Under the pieces are notes generated by a model, which worked only from the letters and a program-made list of their open reading frames with translations, made no database searches and had not been told where the DNA came from. Position numbers and translations under genes: made by a program. From Sulfurospirillum sp036802865 (GTDB taxonomy: Bacteria; Campylobacterota; Campylobacteria; Campylobacterales; Sulfurospirillaceae): a DNA stretch of 64,000 nt. The first letter of the stretch is position 1. Every line of letters starts with the position of its first letter. Positions 45,224-53,234 of this stretch are shown here, one piece after another. Location: contig NZ_DAIRVK010000002.1 in NCBI RefSeq assembly GCF_036802865.1, positions 620,001 through 684,000 of the forward strand, written 5' to 3'.

Positions 45224-45255
45224 TTTACATGTAAGGATTTTTCCTTACATGTAAA
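45224..45255 (+). terminator. Terminator of htpG built from two TTACATGTAA copies
   Basis: TTTACATGTAAGGA (45224-45237), loop TTTT, TCCTTACATGTAAA (45242-45255): a perfect 14-bp stem eight bases after the htpG stop. Each arm holds one full copy of the palindrome. Confidence 0.75.
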
Positions 45256-45355
45256 AAAGAACTCCCCTTACCTCTCCAAGCTACATCAAACCTCCATTTT
45301 CATAGAATATTACACACGACTTCCAATGTTCGTAACATATGAGCATAAAATACAG

Positions 45356-45382
45356 AAAGTTAAAAGCTTAGCCCTGACCCCT
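45356..45382 (+). repeat. Left inverted repeat
   Basis: Reads AAAGTTAAAAGC...CTGACCCCT on the plus strand; pairs with 45724-45750. Confidence 0.65.
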
Positions 45383-45449
45383 ATTATTTTTGAGCATATT
45401 AGGCTGTTTTGTATATAATGTTCATTGAATAAATAGTTAGGACGCAATT

Positions 45450-45635
45450 ATGGATTTTCTAAAAAATATTTCAGTTAACTTACATGCTACAGGACCTGCA
45501 ACTGTTATGACTGTTTGGTGTATTTGCATTACATTGCTAGGTTTATATGGGGATGGCGAGTTGGCTAATAGTGCCATAAAAATACTTTCATTTTTCGGTG
45601 GCATGGTTATGATAGCGCTTGCAAATAAAGCATGA
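45450..45635 (+). CDS. 61-aa hydrophobic protein of unknown function
   Basis: The product MDFLKNISVNLHATGPATVM... has one long or two short membrane segments (about residues 15-33 and 42-58) joined by a LYGDGELANS loop. The size and layout recall holins or small membrane toxins, but no family was recognised. AGGA upstream and its own TATAAT and terminator support it as a real gene. It is the only gene in an inverted-repeat-bounded element. Confidence 0.6.
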   Translation: MDFLKNISVNLHATGPATVMTVWCICITLLGLYGDGELANSAIKILSFFGGMVMIALANKA

Positions 45636-45666
45636 ACAAATTTTGCTCTAACAAATCAGAGGAGAC

Positions 45667-45698
45667 CAATCAAAAACCCGCGAGCGGCTTTTTGATTG
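45667..45698 (+). terminator. Strong hairpin terminator after the 61-aa gene
   Basis: CAATCAAAAA (45667-45676) pairs with TTTTTGATTG (45689-45698), with an inner CCGC/GCGG stem. Confidence 0.8.
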
Positions 45699-45723
45699 CT
45701 CATTTTAAACATTATGTAGAAAA

Positions 45724-45750
45724 AGGGGTTAGAGCTAAACTTTTAACTTT
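45724..45750 (+). repeat. Right inverted repeat
   Basis: Reads AGGGGTTAGAGC...TTAACTTT; inverted copy of 45356-45382 with three mismatches. It abuts the TTACATGTAA copy at 45751-45760, which in turn overlaps the next gene's stop codon. Confidence 0.65.
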
Positions 45751-47487
45751 TTACATGTAAAGTGTCACTGCCCTCACCGCTTCGGGGTAGGCGTGAGCGT
45801 ACTTTTGAATCCCTGAGCCAAAACTCTCTAACATATCCTTTGCACGAATAGATAGCGCTGTATCATCTTCCAACTTTGCTAATTCAAAAAGATTTTTAAT
45901 CATCGTCGAAAGCGGGCTTTTGTAGCTGTTATCTTCCAAAACCGCTTTGGCACGGAAGGCTTTATCGGAAAGATACCACGTCTCTTCTTTATAAAATCTC
46001 TGCTCTGCTTCATGGCTGAGTTTCTTTGCCAATTCCAAGTAACGCACCTCTTTAGTATGCGCATAACTGCGCAGTAAGGCTTCAATGACAAAGGCATAAT
46101 CTTCAAGCAACGCTTCCACTTTCAAACTACCACCTAAGACGATTTGGTGGTACAAAACACCGTTTACATGTAAAGTTTTTAAGAGGGTATCGAGCACATT
46201 TTTTGCTTTTTCAATTTTACCTGCCTCATAAAGTGCTGTGATCATTAAAGCATTCCACGATGTCAAAATCTTCGTGTCAATAAACGGATACGCTACCTTT
46301 TGACGCTCTTGTTTTAAAATAGTAACGGCTTCATCGAAACGAGCAGGTTTTTCATTACATGTAATGACAGGATTGGTACTCTGGTGTTCAAAATTACCAA
46401 ATTTTGTGATGCCAAAATAATCCATTACAGCTTTAGTCTCCACCTCACTCAGACCTGCTTTTAAAAGCGTTTCTTTGGCTTCTTTAAATCCAAAAACAAA
46501 ATATTTGCCCTCTTCGCCTTCAGAGTCTGCATCGCTAGCGCTGAGATAGAGTCCCTCTTTTAAAAACCGCTCATCCATCGCTTCGATGGTTTTATCGACG
46601 ACCTCATTAAACAATGGTTTTTGCGTGATTGTGTACAGTTTGGCATAGACTTCAATCAGCTCAGCATTGGTGTACAACATCTTTTCAAAATGAGGAATCA
46701 CCCAAGCCTCATCGACGCTGTAACGGTAAAATCCACCCTCTATCTGGTCATTGATGCCCCCTTGCGCCATCGCACTAAGCGCATCTTCACTCATATACAA
46801 CGCTTCAAGATTTTTGGTTTGCACATAAATATCTAAAAGTGCGTTCCATGTCGAAGCATGCGGGAATTTTGGTGCACTTCCCACACCTTTGGAGACATCA
46901 TCGTAACTTGCTTTGACATTGCTCACAAATGCTTCGACGACTGCAATTTTATCAATGTGGCTCTTTTGTTCAAAACTACGCTCGTAATGCTTAATAGCCG
47001 CCTCAATACTCTGTGCACTCTTTTGAACTTCTTCATATTCATCATCGAATTTACCTTTAATGAAACTGGTCAATTCACGAAATCCCATGCGTCCCTGTGC
47101 ACTCTGAGGTGGCAGATACGTTCCAGCGAAAATAACCTGCTGTGTTGGCGTCATAATGATGCTTAGAGGCCAACCACCGCTTCGTTTGGTAAGGAGATAA
47201 TGCACGTCCTGATAGTATTTGTCAAGATCAGGCATCTCTTCACGATCGACTTTGATGCTTACGTATGAATCATTAAGTAGTTTTGCACTCACGTCATCTT
47301 CAAATGTTTCGCGCTCCATTACATGGCACCAATGGCAGGTGCTATAGCCGATGGAAAGAAAAATGAGCTTATTTTCATCTTTGGCTTTAGCAAGGGCTTT
47401 ATCACTCCATGCCATCCAATTGACGGGGTTATGTGCATGCTGAAGAAGGTAAGGAGAATCCTCGTGGATCAGTTCATTGCTGTGCAT
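45751..47487 (-). CDS. DUF255 thioredoxin-domain protein (YyaL/SSP411-like)
   Basis: The 578-aa protein begins with the DUF255 thioredoxin-like domain: EDSPYLLQHAHNPVNW, STCHWCHVMERETFEDD, VDREEMPDLD. The rest is an (alpha/alpha)-barrel region resembling glycan epimerases (EGGFYRYSVDEAWVIPHFEK, LSASDADSEGEEGKY). Family members are often near 650-700 aa, so this form is on the short side. Function is unknown. Its stop codon lies in a TTACATGTAA copy; two further copies are inside the gene. Confidence 0.88.
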   Translation of the reverse strand: MHSNELIHEDSPYLLQHAHNPVNWMAWSDKALAKAKDENKLIFLSIGYSTCHWCHVMERETFEDDVSAKLLNDSYVSIKVDREEMPDLDKYYQDVHYLLTKRSGGWPLSIIMTPTQQVIFAGTYLPPQSAQGRMGFRELTSFIKGKFDDEYEEVQKSAQSIEAAIKHYERSFEQKSHIDKIAVVEAFVSNVKASYDDVSKGVGSAPKFPHASTWNALLDIYVQTKNLEALYMSEDALSAMAQGGINDQIEGGFYRYSVDEAWVIPHFEKMLYTNAELIEVYAKLYTITQKPLFNEVVDKTIEAMDERFLKEGLYLSASDADSEGEEGKYFVFGFKEAKETLLKAGLSEVETKAVMDYFGITKFGNFEHQSTNPVITCNEKPARFDEAVTILKQERQKVAYPFIDTKILTSWNALMITALYEAGKIEKAKNVLDTLLKTLHVNGVLYHQIVLGGSLKVEALLEDYAFVIEALLRSYAHTKEVRYLELAKKLSHEAEQRFYKEETWYLSDKAFRAKAVLEDNSYKSPLSTMIKNLFELAKLEDDTALSIRAKDMLESFGSGIQKYAHAYPEAVRAVTLYM

Positions 47488-47496
47488 GGCATCATC

Positions 47497-47889
47497 CTAA
47501 GGGTTATAAGGTGAAGGCGTATAGCCTTTAGTGACAAGAGATTTCATCCCACCTTTAATGTTAACAACTTTATATCCTTGTTTGGAAAGGAGTTCTGAAA
47601 CAGCGGCACTCCTACTTCCTGTTCGACAAATGAGTGCAAACTCAGTATCTTTGCTCACATATTTGTCAAGCTCTTTCATAAACACTTCGGCGTCATAACG
47701 TCCTTGTTCGTCAAAGAAAGTTAGAGGAATAGCATTTTTTACCAACCCTGTCTCTTTCCATTCAGGCATTGTTCGTATATCAATGATTTTAATGCCACTT
47801 TTAACCACTTCTTCACTTGCATCAACATGGCGCAGTTCTGCAAAAAGAAATGATGTGAAAAGTGATATAAGAAGTAAAATTTTGTACAT
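47497..47889 (-). CDS. Secreted rhodanese-domain protein
   Basis: The 130-aa protein has a signal peptide (MYKILLLISLFTSFLFA) and a rhodanese domain with IIDIRTMPEWKETG and the catalytic loop ICRTGSRSAAVSELL holding Cys. It may carry sulfane sulfur in the periplasm, in line with the sulfur metabolism of such bacteria. Confidence 0.9.
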   Translation of the reverse strand: MYKILLLISLFTSFLFAELRHVDASEEVVKSGIKIIDIRTMPEWKETGLVKNAIPLTFFDEQGRYDAEVFMKELDKYVSKDTEFALICRTGSRSAAVSELLSKQGYKVVNIKGGMKSLVTKGYTPSPYNP

Positions 47890-47951
47890 AAGAAACTCCT
47901 GTCTTTTTAGGAGTTATTCTATCTCTTTTAAGTTAGTAGAGTCTTTAAAAC

Positions 47952-49982
47952 TTAATGTACCATTCCCGCTTCAACTAAAAAGGGTGAATGGGTATAGCTG
48001 ATTTTTTTGATTTTGTCATACTTTGCGTAAGAGAGAATGAGCATATCTTTCGCGCGTGTGGTTGCAACATAAAAAAGACGTCGCTCTTCTTCAAGACTTC
48101 CACCTTTTTGCATCAACTTGCGATTTGGAAAACGCCCATCCATAAGGTCTATGACGTAAACTTCTTTAAATTCAAGTCCTTTGCTGGCATGAATGCTTAA
48201 AAGATTGACACCCTCACCTTCACTCATTTCGTTACTGCCAAGGGTCAGGGCATTGAGGAAACGCTCACTCGAAGCATAGCCACTTGCTAAATCTTTCAGC
48301 AAATGTCCTTTTCTAAAGATACGCGCTCTTGCTTCTTGTTTCATCTTATCATCCACACTACCATCTTTTTTAGTAGAACGTTTAACCGCTAATACTTCAG
48401 CGATGGCACTAAAGACTTCCGAACTTAAGACGTGGTTAATGAGACTTTGAGGCGTTTTAATGCGTATAGCATGCTTCATAAATTTATAAAAAGAGTGTAA
48501 AAACTTCGCACCATCTGTGGTAAGTTTTGGATGCTTTAATATAGGGCTGGAAAGAAAAAGCTCTTCAAAACCAAAATTGTAAAAACGACTGACACTACCA
48601 AGATCCATAATATCATCAAAGAGTCCTAATTGATGGTTCTTCGCCCGTTTTTTAAAAATATCTTCCACATCCTCTCTTGGATGAAAAAATCCTTGATAGA
48701 TGTTACCATCCCCCAATTTAAAAAGCCCATCAAATAGCTCTTTTGAAAGCGAACTTCCCACACCTCTGGCGTATTCAAATGTATGAATAAACGCCATCAT
48801 ATCTTTAGGATTTACAACCACACCAACAAGATCAAGCATTCCTTTGACTTCGGCTGAGTCAAAAAAGCTAATACCTCCTTTGCGTCTACAAGCAATTCCC
48901 TGTTCGCGAAGCGTTGCTTCAATACCGTCTGCGGTAGAGTTATTGCGAAAAATGACAGCAATGTCAGCAGGAGCATGCATTGAATGTTTAATGAGTGAAG
49001 CAATCGACTGATACTGAGAAAAAAGCTCATCGTAGATAAGAAGTTTTGGTGCTTCAAATGCACCATCGCGTGTTACTTCAAGCCTTTTTTCATAGAGCCT
49101 TGGATTTTTTTCAATCACGCGGTTTGCTAAAGATAAAATTTTATGCGAAGAGCGATAGTTCTTATTGAGTGTGAAAACATTTGCATTTGAATAGCGTGTT
49201 GCAAAAGAACCAATGATGTCGATGTTTGCACCATTAAACGCGTAAATACTTTGGTCATAATCCCCCACGCAAAAAAGTGACTTTGAGCGAAATGCGTCAA
49301 TGAGGGAACCTTGTAGTGTATTGGTATCTTGATACTCATCGATCAAAACTTCATCAAAACCAAGATCCTCAGTTGTTTTAAGTGTATCGCGCATGAGAAT
49401 CAAAAGATCATTAAAATCAACATATCCGAACTCACGTTTTAAAGCTTGGAACTCCTCAAAAATATCTTCATAAATGTCAAAAAAAAGTCCATGCTCACTG
49501 TCATTTGACTCCAACCATTCTGAAAAAGTCTGCGTAACGGTGCTGTTTTGGTAAAGCGAAAACATATCGTACAAATATGCGGCACTGTAAGCTTTTGCAC
49601 CAGAATCTATATGATCAAATCTGCGCCTATCGTGAATACTTTTAAGCAAAATTTTAAGATCTTTGGGTTGTTTGAGAACAATATTGCGTCCCAATTTTTT
49701 CAAAAGACGATAACTCACCGCATGGAACGTCCCTGATTCAATTTGTGAGGTGATATTTTTACCAAAGAAAACACCCACACGCTCCAACATTTCTGCTGCT
49801 GCTTTGTTGGTAAAGGTCAATAGTAAAATACGAGATGGCTGAACACCTTGATTTAAAAGATGCGCAATACGTGCTACAATGGTCGAGGTTTTACCTGTTC
49901 CTGCACTGGCAATAATAAGATTATGTCCTGAGGGTGCAGTAGCAGCACTTTTTTGCTCAGCATTGAGTCGACTAAGAGGCAT
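47952..49982 (-). CDS. UvrD/Rep-family DNA helicase
   Basis: The 676-aa superfamily 1 helicase has ASAGTGKTSTIVARIAHLL (Walker A), LLLTFTNKAAAEML, VLIDEYQDTNTLQG (DExx), GDYDQSIYAFNGAN, LNKNYRSSHKIL, SIHASKGLEF and FYVATTRAKDMLIL. It unwinds DNA in repair or replication restart. The exact orthologue (UvrD, Rep or PcrA type) is not certain. Confidence 0.92.
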   Translation of the reverse strand: MPLSRLNAEQKSAATAPSGHNLIIASAGTGKTSTIVARIAHLLNQGVQPSRILLLTFTNKAAAEMLERVGVFFGKNITSQIESGTFHAVSYRLLKKLGRNIVLKQPKDLKILLKSIHDRRRFDHIDSGAKAYSAAYLYDMFSLYQNSTVTQTFSEWLESNDSEHGLFFDIYEDIFEEFQALKREFGYVDFNDLLILMRDTLKTTEDLGFDEVLIDEYQDTNTLQGSLIDAFRSKSLFCVGDYDQSIYAFNGANIDIIGSFATRYSNANVFTLNKNYRSSHKILSLANRVIEKNPRLYEKRLEVTRDGAFEAPKLLIYDELFSQYQSIASLIKHSMHAPADIAVIFRNNSTADGIEATLREQGIACRRKGGISFFDSAEVKGMLDLVGVVVNPKDMMAFIHTFEYARGVGSSLSKELFDGLFKLGDGNIYQGFFHPREDVEDIFKKRAKNHQLGLFDDIMDLGSVSRFYNFGFEELFLSSPILKHPKLTTDGAKFLHSFYKFMKHAIRIKTPQSLINHVLSSEVFSAIAEVLAVKRSTKKDGSVDDKMKQEARARIFRKGHLLKDLASGYASSERFLNALTLGSNEMSEGEGVNLLSIHASKGLEFKEVYVIDLMDGRFPNRKLMQKGGSLEEERRLFYVATTRAKDMLILSYAKYDKIKKISYTHSPFLVEAGMVH

Positions 49983-50050
49983 TGAGTTCCTAAAGTAAAA
50001 AAATTAGAGGTGGGATTGTAGTAAAAAAGACCCTAAAACAAAGTAAAGAT

Positions 50051-50587
50051 TTACAGATACCAATGACGTTTTATCAACTTCCCATCTTTATTTTCGTCGA
50101 TAAAAACTTTTTTAGGATCATCATCAGAGAGCCACAAAGTATAGTTAAGATCAGGTGTTTTGATCTCAATACGCTTTTCAACAACTTCGTAGTTACCTTT
50201 AGAAAGTTGTTCAAATACACGAGAGAGCACATGATTGGTGCGAGGAAGTTTTAACTCTTTGAGATTAATAGTATCATGCATAAATTGATAAATGAGCTTT
50301 TTTTGAAGCACTAACGTTGCAAAGTAAGAACCACTTTCACGATACTCTTTAGTACTGATAAGATTTTTAGAGATATTACCTAAAATATTGATGGAGTCTA
50401 TCTTGGCACATGCATCACCAATGGCAACTAAAATTTGTTCATTTTTATCGCTTTTAAGGACAAATCCAGCACCATCATTGCAAACTTTTTCAAAATTTTT
50501 CGCCTCATAATCTCTTAAAACATCGTTATACGAATAAGCGTACATGTAACTGCTAAAAAGACCCAATAATGCTAAAACTACTCTCAT
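50051..50587 (-). CDS. Secreted protein of the ATPase cluster, function unknown
   Basis: The 178-aa protein has a signal peptide (MRVVLALLGLFSSYMYA) and an alpha-helical repeat-like region (YNDVLRDYEAKNFEKVCNDG). Its start overlaps the upstream membrane protein gene by 4 nt. It ends in a basic DGKLIKRHWYL. I do not recognise it; by context it belongs to a pilus- or secretion-like cluster. Confidence 0.65.
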   Translation of the reverse strand: MRVVLALLGLFSSYMYAYSYNDVLRDYEAKNFEKVCNDGAGFVLKSDKNEQILVAIGDACAKIDSINILGNISKNLISTKEYRESGSYFATLVLQKKLIYQFMHDTINLKELKLPRTNHVLSRVFEQLSKGNYEVVEKRIEIKTPDLNYTLWLSDDDPKKVFIDENKDGKLIKRHWYL

Positions 50588-51219
50588 TCTTGTCCTTTGT
50601 AAACGTTTAGAAGTTCTTGTACTTCTGTAGAATTAATATAGCTTAAAAAGAGTTCTAAAGACCTTATAGCTTCAGCGCGATCACCTAGAGAAAACTTCGC
50701 TTTAGCATATAATATCCACGGCTTTTCAGAACGCGAATTGTATTTACTCGTCTCTTTCGCCCAGATAATCACATCGCCATACGATTGTCGCCCAAAATAA
50801 AAATAGGCCAAGGCATAGGCATTATCAAAATTTTGTACTGCATTAAAACTTTTGAGTAACTGCGTTTCTTCACTTAATGCTTTTGTCTCATTAACCGAAA
50901 ATTTAGTATCACTCTTATAAATACGTGGCGCCAAGAAAAGGAGCTCCTCTTCTGGCATTTGTGGCGCTATGATTTTTTCAGGTACCGTAACATTACTTTC
51001 ATTTTTATCACTTGACGATGCTTGAGTTTCAACAACCAAAGGTGCAATAATAGGTTTTTCAGCAGTAAGTGGTTCTTGTGCGTGTGGATACATCCAATAA
51101 TAACTTCCAAAACCAATGAGAAATAAAGATGTTATGATGAAAACCATGCGAATAATGCGTACTTTTTTAAGCCTTGCGCAACGTCGTTCTAACTCTTCAA
51201 AACGACTATTTGTCATCAA
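50584..51219 (-). CDS. Inner-membrane protein with TPR-like C-terminus
   Basis: A 211-aa protein with a cytosolic basic start (FEELERRCARLKKVRIIRM), one membrane segment (about 25-45), a Pro/Glu-rich linker and a C-terminal region resembling tetratricopeptide repeats (ALAYFYFGRQSYGDVIIWAK, FSLGDRAEAIRSLELFL). The layout recalls MshN-type pilus proteins. It overlaps the ATPase gene by 14 nt. Confidence 0.65.
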   Translation of the reverse strand: MMTNSRFEELERRCARLKKVRIIRMVFIITSLFLIGFGSYYWMYPHAQEPLTAEKPIIAPLVVETQASSSDKNESNVTVPEKIIAPQMPEEELLFLAPRIYKSDTKFSVNETKALSEETQLLKSFNAVQNFDNAYALAYFYFGRQSYGDVIIWAKETSKYNSRSEKPWILYAKAKFSLGDRAEAIRSLELFLSYINSTEVQELLNVYKGQE

Positions 51220-52006
51220 TAAGTCCTATATCAAGGGCTGCCATAGTTAGAAGACAACTGTTGAGTTTACGGTATTTTGAAAGACCTTTTTTTTGCGTAT
51301 AATCCAATAGTTTCATCAGCGTATAAAGAAACTTTTTAATCATTCTAAAATTACCTTTAGCATATCGACCAATAACCCGAGCCTCATTTTTTGTAAACAT
51401 CGCGCTAATTTCATTATGCGTATGTCCTTTAAAGAGTGTTTGAATATAACGCAAAATTTCATTTTCTTCAAGATTTCCATACTCAATAACCAATTTTGAA
51501 CGGGTTTTAAACTGCTTTTTTTCAAGCAATGCCATGCCTTCTTCTTTGTGCATAGCAAAGACAAATTGAAAAAGTTTTGTGTCGCTTAAAATGCGAATAA
51601 ACTCGAAATGATCATAACTTAAAAGCTGTGCCTCATCGATAAAAATCGTACAAAGTGTTTCAGCGTACATATCCAAAAGTTCATCCATAAACTCGCCTTG
51701 ACTTTTGTTTTTGTGAAAAAACATATTGCGATTTTCATAGAGTAATCTTATAAGATCGCACGAATCAAAAAAAGGATATTCAATTAAAATACTTGATGAA
51801 GGTTCTGTAGCTTCTTGATGCATCACTCGCATCATATGACTTTTACCAACACCAGACTCACCAAGAATAAAAATCAGGGGAACAGTAGCGTCACCAATAG
51901 CATTTTTGAGATTGGTATGAGCAATTTCAGAACTGATACTGTCAAAATAAAACGAAGGGTCAACCGTGTCTTTAAAAAACTCTTTAGCAGCTTCAAAATC
52001 TTTCAT
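51206..52006 (-). CDS. ExeA/MshM-like AAA ATPase
   Basis: From the ATG at 52006 the protein has 266 aa, with LIFILGESGVGKSHMMRVMH (Walker A) and ETLCTIFIDEAQLLSY (Walker B), then a sensor region and a basic C-terminus. ExeA/MshM-type ATPases help assemble secretins or pili; Campylobacter CtsP of the DNA-uptake system is another possible relative. Paired with the TPR-like membrane protein and a secreted protein. A TTG five codons upstream is less likely. Confidence 0.7.
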   Translation of the reverse strand: MKDFEAAKEFFKDTVDPSFYFDSISSEIAHTNLKNAIGDATVPLIFILGESGVGKSHMMRVMHQEATEPSSSILIEYPFFDSCDLIRLLYENRNMFFHKNKSQGEFMDELLDMYAETLCTIFIDEAQLLSYDHFEFIRILSDTKLFQFVFAMHKEEGMALLEKKQFKTRSKLVIEYGNLEENEILRYIQTLFKGHTHNEISAMFTKNEARVIGRYAKGNFRMIKKFLYTLMKLLDYTQKKGLSKYRKLNSCLLTMAALDIGLIDDK

Positions 52007-52093
52007 TATGACTCTTTGCAAGCGGTTGCTTTGATTTATTTTATTTTATCATATTCTTTGATAGTTATGAGATTTAATATGCAAAGATAATGT

Positions 52094-52597
52094 TTAAAAA
52101 TTAACAGCATTTTCTTCAGGAATCAGTGAGCGTTTTGGTAGTGGTGGCGCTAGATTGAGCTGTTGCGATTGCTGTTGTTGTCTTGGAGCACTGTTTTGTT
52201 GTTGCTGTTGTTGAAAAGCACCCTCTTTTTTCATCGCTTCAACGATCTCTTGCGTTGTTGGATTGGTTTTGACGGTTAATTCTTTAATATAGACCGAATC
52301 GATCACTAGCCCATGTGTTTTTTTTGCATAGGCAATAATAGTTGATTTTAAAAGCTCTTTACCTCGAGAGGTAACAAGATCTTCGGCAAAATAACTTCCA
52401 ATAACAATATTGAGCGCATCGACTACTTTATGCTCGCTTTTTTTAACATCATTACCTTCAAAGACCAAACCAACGGTTACTTCTACAGGTTTTTTATCGG
52501 ACTTTGCAAAGACATTGGCTTTGAAATGCTCTACCACCAATGTCTCAGCAAATACACTTACATGTAAAAATAACAATGCTGTTAAAACGCGTTTCAT
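52094..52597 (-). CDS. FliL-like periplasmic/membrane protein with Gln-rich tail
   Basis: The ATG at 52597 starts a signal peptide (MKRVLTALLFLHVSVFAE). The domain EVTVGLVFEGNDVKKSEHKV then VVDALNIVIGS and SRGKELLKSTIIAYAKK matches the FliL C-terminal pattern loosely. A tail of poly-Gln and Pro (about 125-160) follows. FliL proteins associate with flagellar stators. A TTACATGTAA lies over the signal-peptide codons. Confidence 0.6.
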   Translation of the reverse strand: MKRVLTALLFLHVSVFAETLVVEHFKANVFAKSDKKPVEVTVGLVFEGNDVKKSEHKVVDALNIVIGSYFAEDLVTSRGKELLKSTIIAYAKKTHGLVIDSVYIKELTVKTNPTTQEIVEAMKKEGAFQQQQQQNSAPRQQQQSQQLNLAPPLPKRSLIPEENAVNF

Positions 52598-52607
52598 TTG
52601 AGCCTTT

Positions 52608-53120
52608 TTAAACGGATGTATCCAGCACATTTCCGCCAAGTTCTTTGATCCTAGCGTCAACTTTTTCCAGTGCTTTTTGCATCGTAGTATAACTAATTTC
52701 AGGTAATTTTCCACCCCAAACTTTTTCAGCTTCGCTAAAACCTTGAAGCATGCCAGAGCGTCCTGCTTGAAGTTTTGAGAGGTCGTCTCCCGCACCATTT
52801 ACCACAAAATCAGCAATTCTAGCACTCGTTTGAGAAATACCGAAAAAACCATCATCGGCAACCAAAGCCTTCGCTTCATCTTGGCTCAATTCACCAATAG
52901 GCTTTCCACTGTAACCAATATCAGCAAGACGAAATGTGCTTGCTTGTTCGCCTAATGTTGCGCTAGACTGCTCCATCATCTGCTTTTGGTATGCAGCAAA
53001 ATACGCATTGGTAATCTCTTTGCCACTGAGCTTCTTTTCCTGTGCATCATTCAGACTAATCGTAGATTTTGTACTGTACGTTTTACTTGACGTACTTTCA
53101 TAATTGACATTAAGATCCAT
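52608..53120 (-). CDS. Conserved protein of unknown function
   Basis: From the ATG at 53120, preceded by AAGGGGG at ideal spacing, the product has 170 aa: a Ser/Thr-rich start (MDLNVNYESTSSKTYSTKS), a helix with EITNAYFAAYQKQMMEQ, then ADIGYSGKPIGELSQDEAKA and GDDLSKLQAGRSGMLQGF. Similar proteins in Campylobacterota have been called hydrogenase-4 component G (from memory), a doubtful name. It may relate to the flagellum, given the FliL-like gene 10 nt downstream; this is inference. Confidence 0.65.
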   Translation of the reverse strand: MDLNVNYESTSSKTYSTKSTISLNDAQEKKLSGKEITNAYFAAYQKQMMEQSSATLGEQASTFRLADIGYSGKPIGELSQDEAKALVADDGFFGISQTSARIADFVVNGAGDDLSKLQAGRSGMLQGFSEAEKVWGGKLPEISYTTMQKALEKVDARIKELGGNVLDTSV

Positions 53121-53161
53121 AAGTTGCCCCCTTAGTTTCATCTCAATTTTGACACGCTTTT

Positions 53162-53217
53162 AAAGTAACACTAGGTTCTCTTCGGCAGAGAGCCCACGCA
53201 CCCTTGTGCTTTACTTT
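53162..53217 (-). ncRNA. Candidate compact three-way-junction RNA
   Basis: Outer stem AAAGTAA (53162-53168)/TTACTTT (53211-53217), hairpin GGTTCTCT/AGAGAGCC (53174-53181 and 53187-53194, one G-U pair) and hairpin GCAC/GTGC (53198-53201 and 53206-53209) form a closed junction in 56 bases. It lies between the PIF1-like helicase and the 170-aa gene, probably in the latter's leader. It matches no riboswitch I know. Could also be an odd terminator. Confidence 0.35.
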
Positions 53218-53234
53218 TCTTTACATGTAAATCG

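Larger units (their letters stand above)
45356..45750. mobile_element. 395-bp element bounded by 27-bp imperfect inverted repeats
   Basis: The left end (45356-45382) is the reverse complement of the right end (45724-45750) at 24 of 27 positions; shared core GGGGTYAGRGCTAARC. Between them lie a promoter (TATAAT 45414-45419), a gene for a 61-aa membrane protein and a strong hairpin terminator. There is no transposase. No clear target duplication was found. The GGGGTCAG ends recall those near REP-type Y1 transposases, from memory and not checked. A non-autonomous mobile element or cassette is inferred. Confidence 0.5.
1175..53230. repeat. TTACATGTAA dispersed palindrome, 17 copies
   Basis: Exact 10-bp copies begin at 1175, 27739, 29202, 30339, 31469, 34581, 34841, 35608, 35623, 38113, 45225, 45245, 45751, 46164, 46355, 52558 and 53221. 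Most extend to TTTACATGTAA or TTACATGTAAA. Ten lie wholly within genes and one overlaps a stop codon; six are intergenic. In genes they often read as Leu-His-Val or Thr-Cys. Near copies lie at 10657, 25308, 50540 and 62294. None lies between 1185 and 27738 or after 53230. The coordinates give the span of the family, not one element. Confidence 0.85.

Noticed and set aside
45450..45635. Part of a prophage because the product looks holin-like
   Set aside because: No other phage gene is nearby; the unit is bounded by its own inverted repeats.
52598..52798. N-terminal extension of the FliL-like protein up to 52798
   Set aside because: It overlaps the upstream gene in another frame and precedes a clear signal peptide starting at 52597.
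53162..53217. A cyclic-di-GMP or fluoride riboswitch
   Set aside because: The conserved bases of those classes are not present; only a generic junction is seen.
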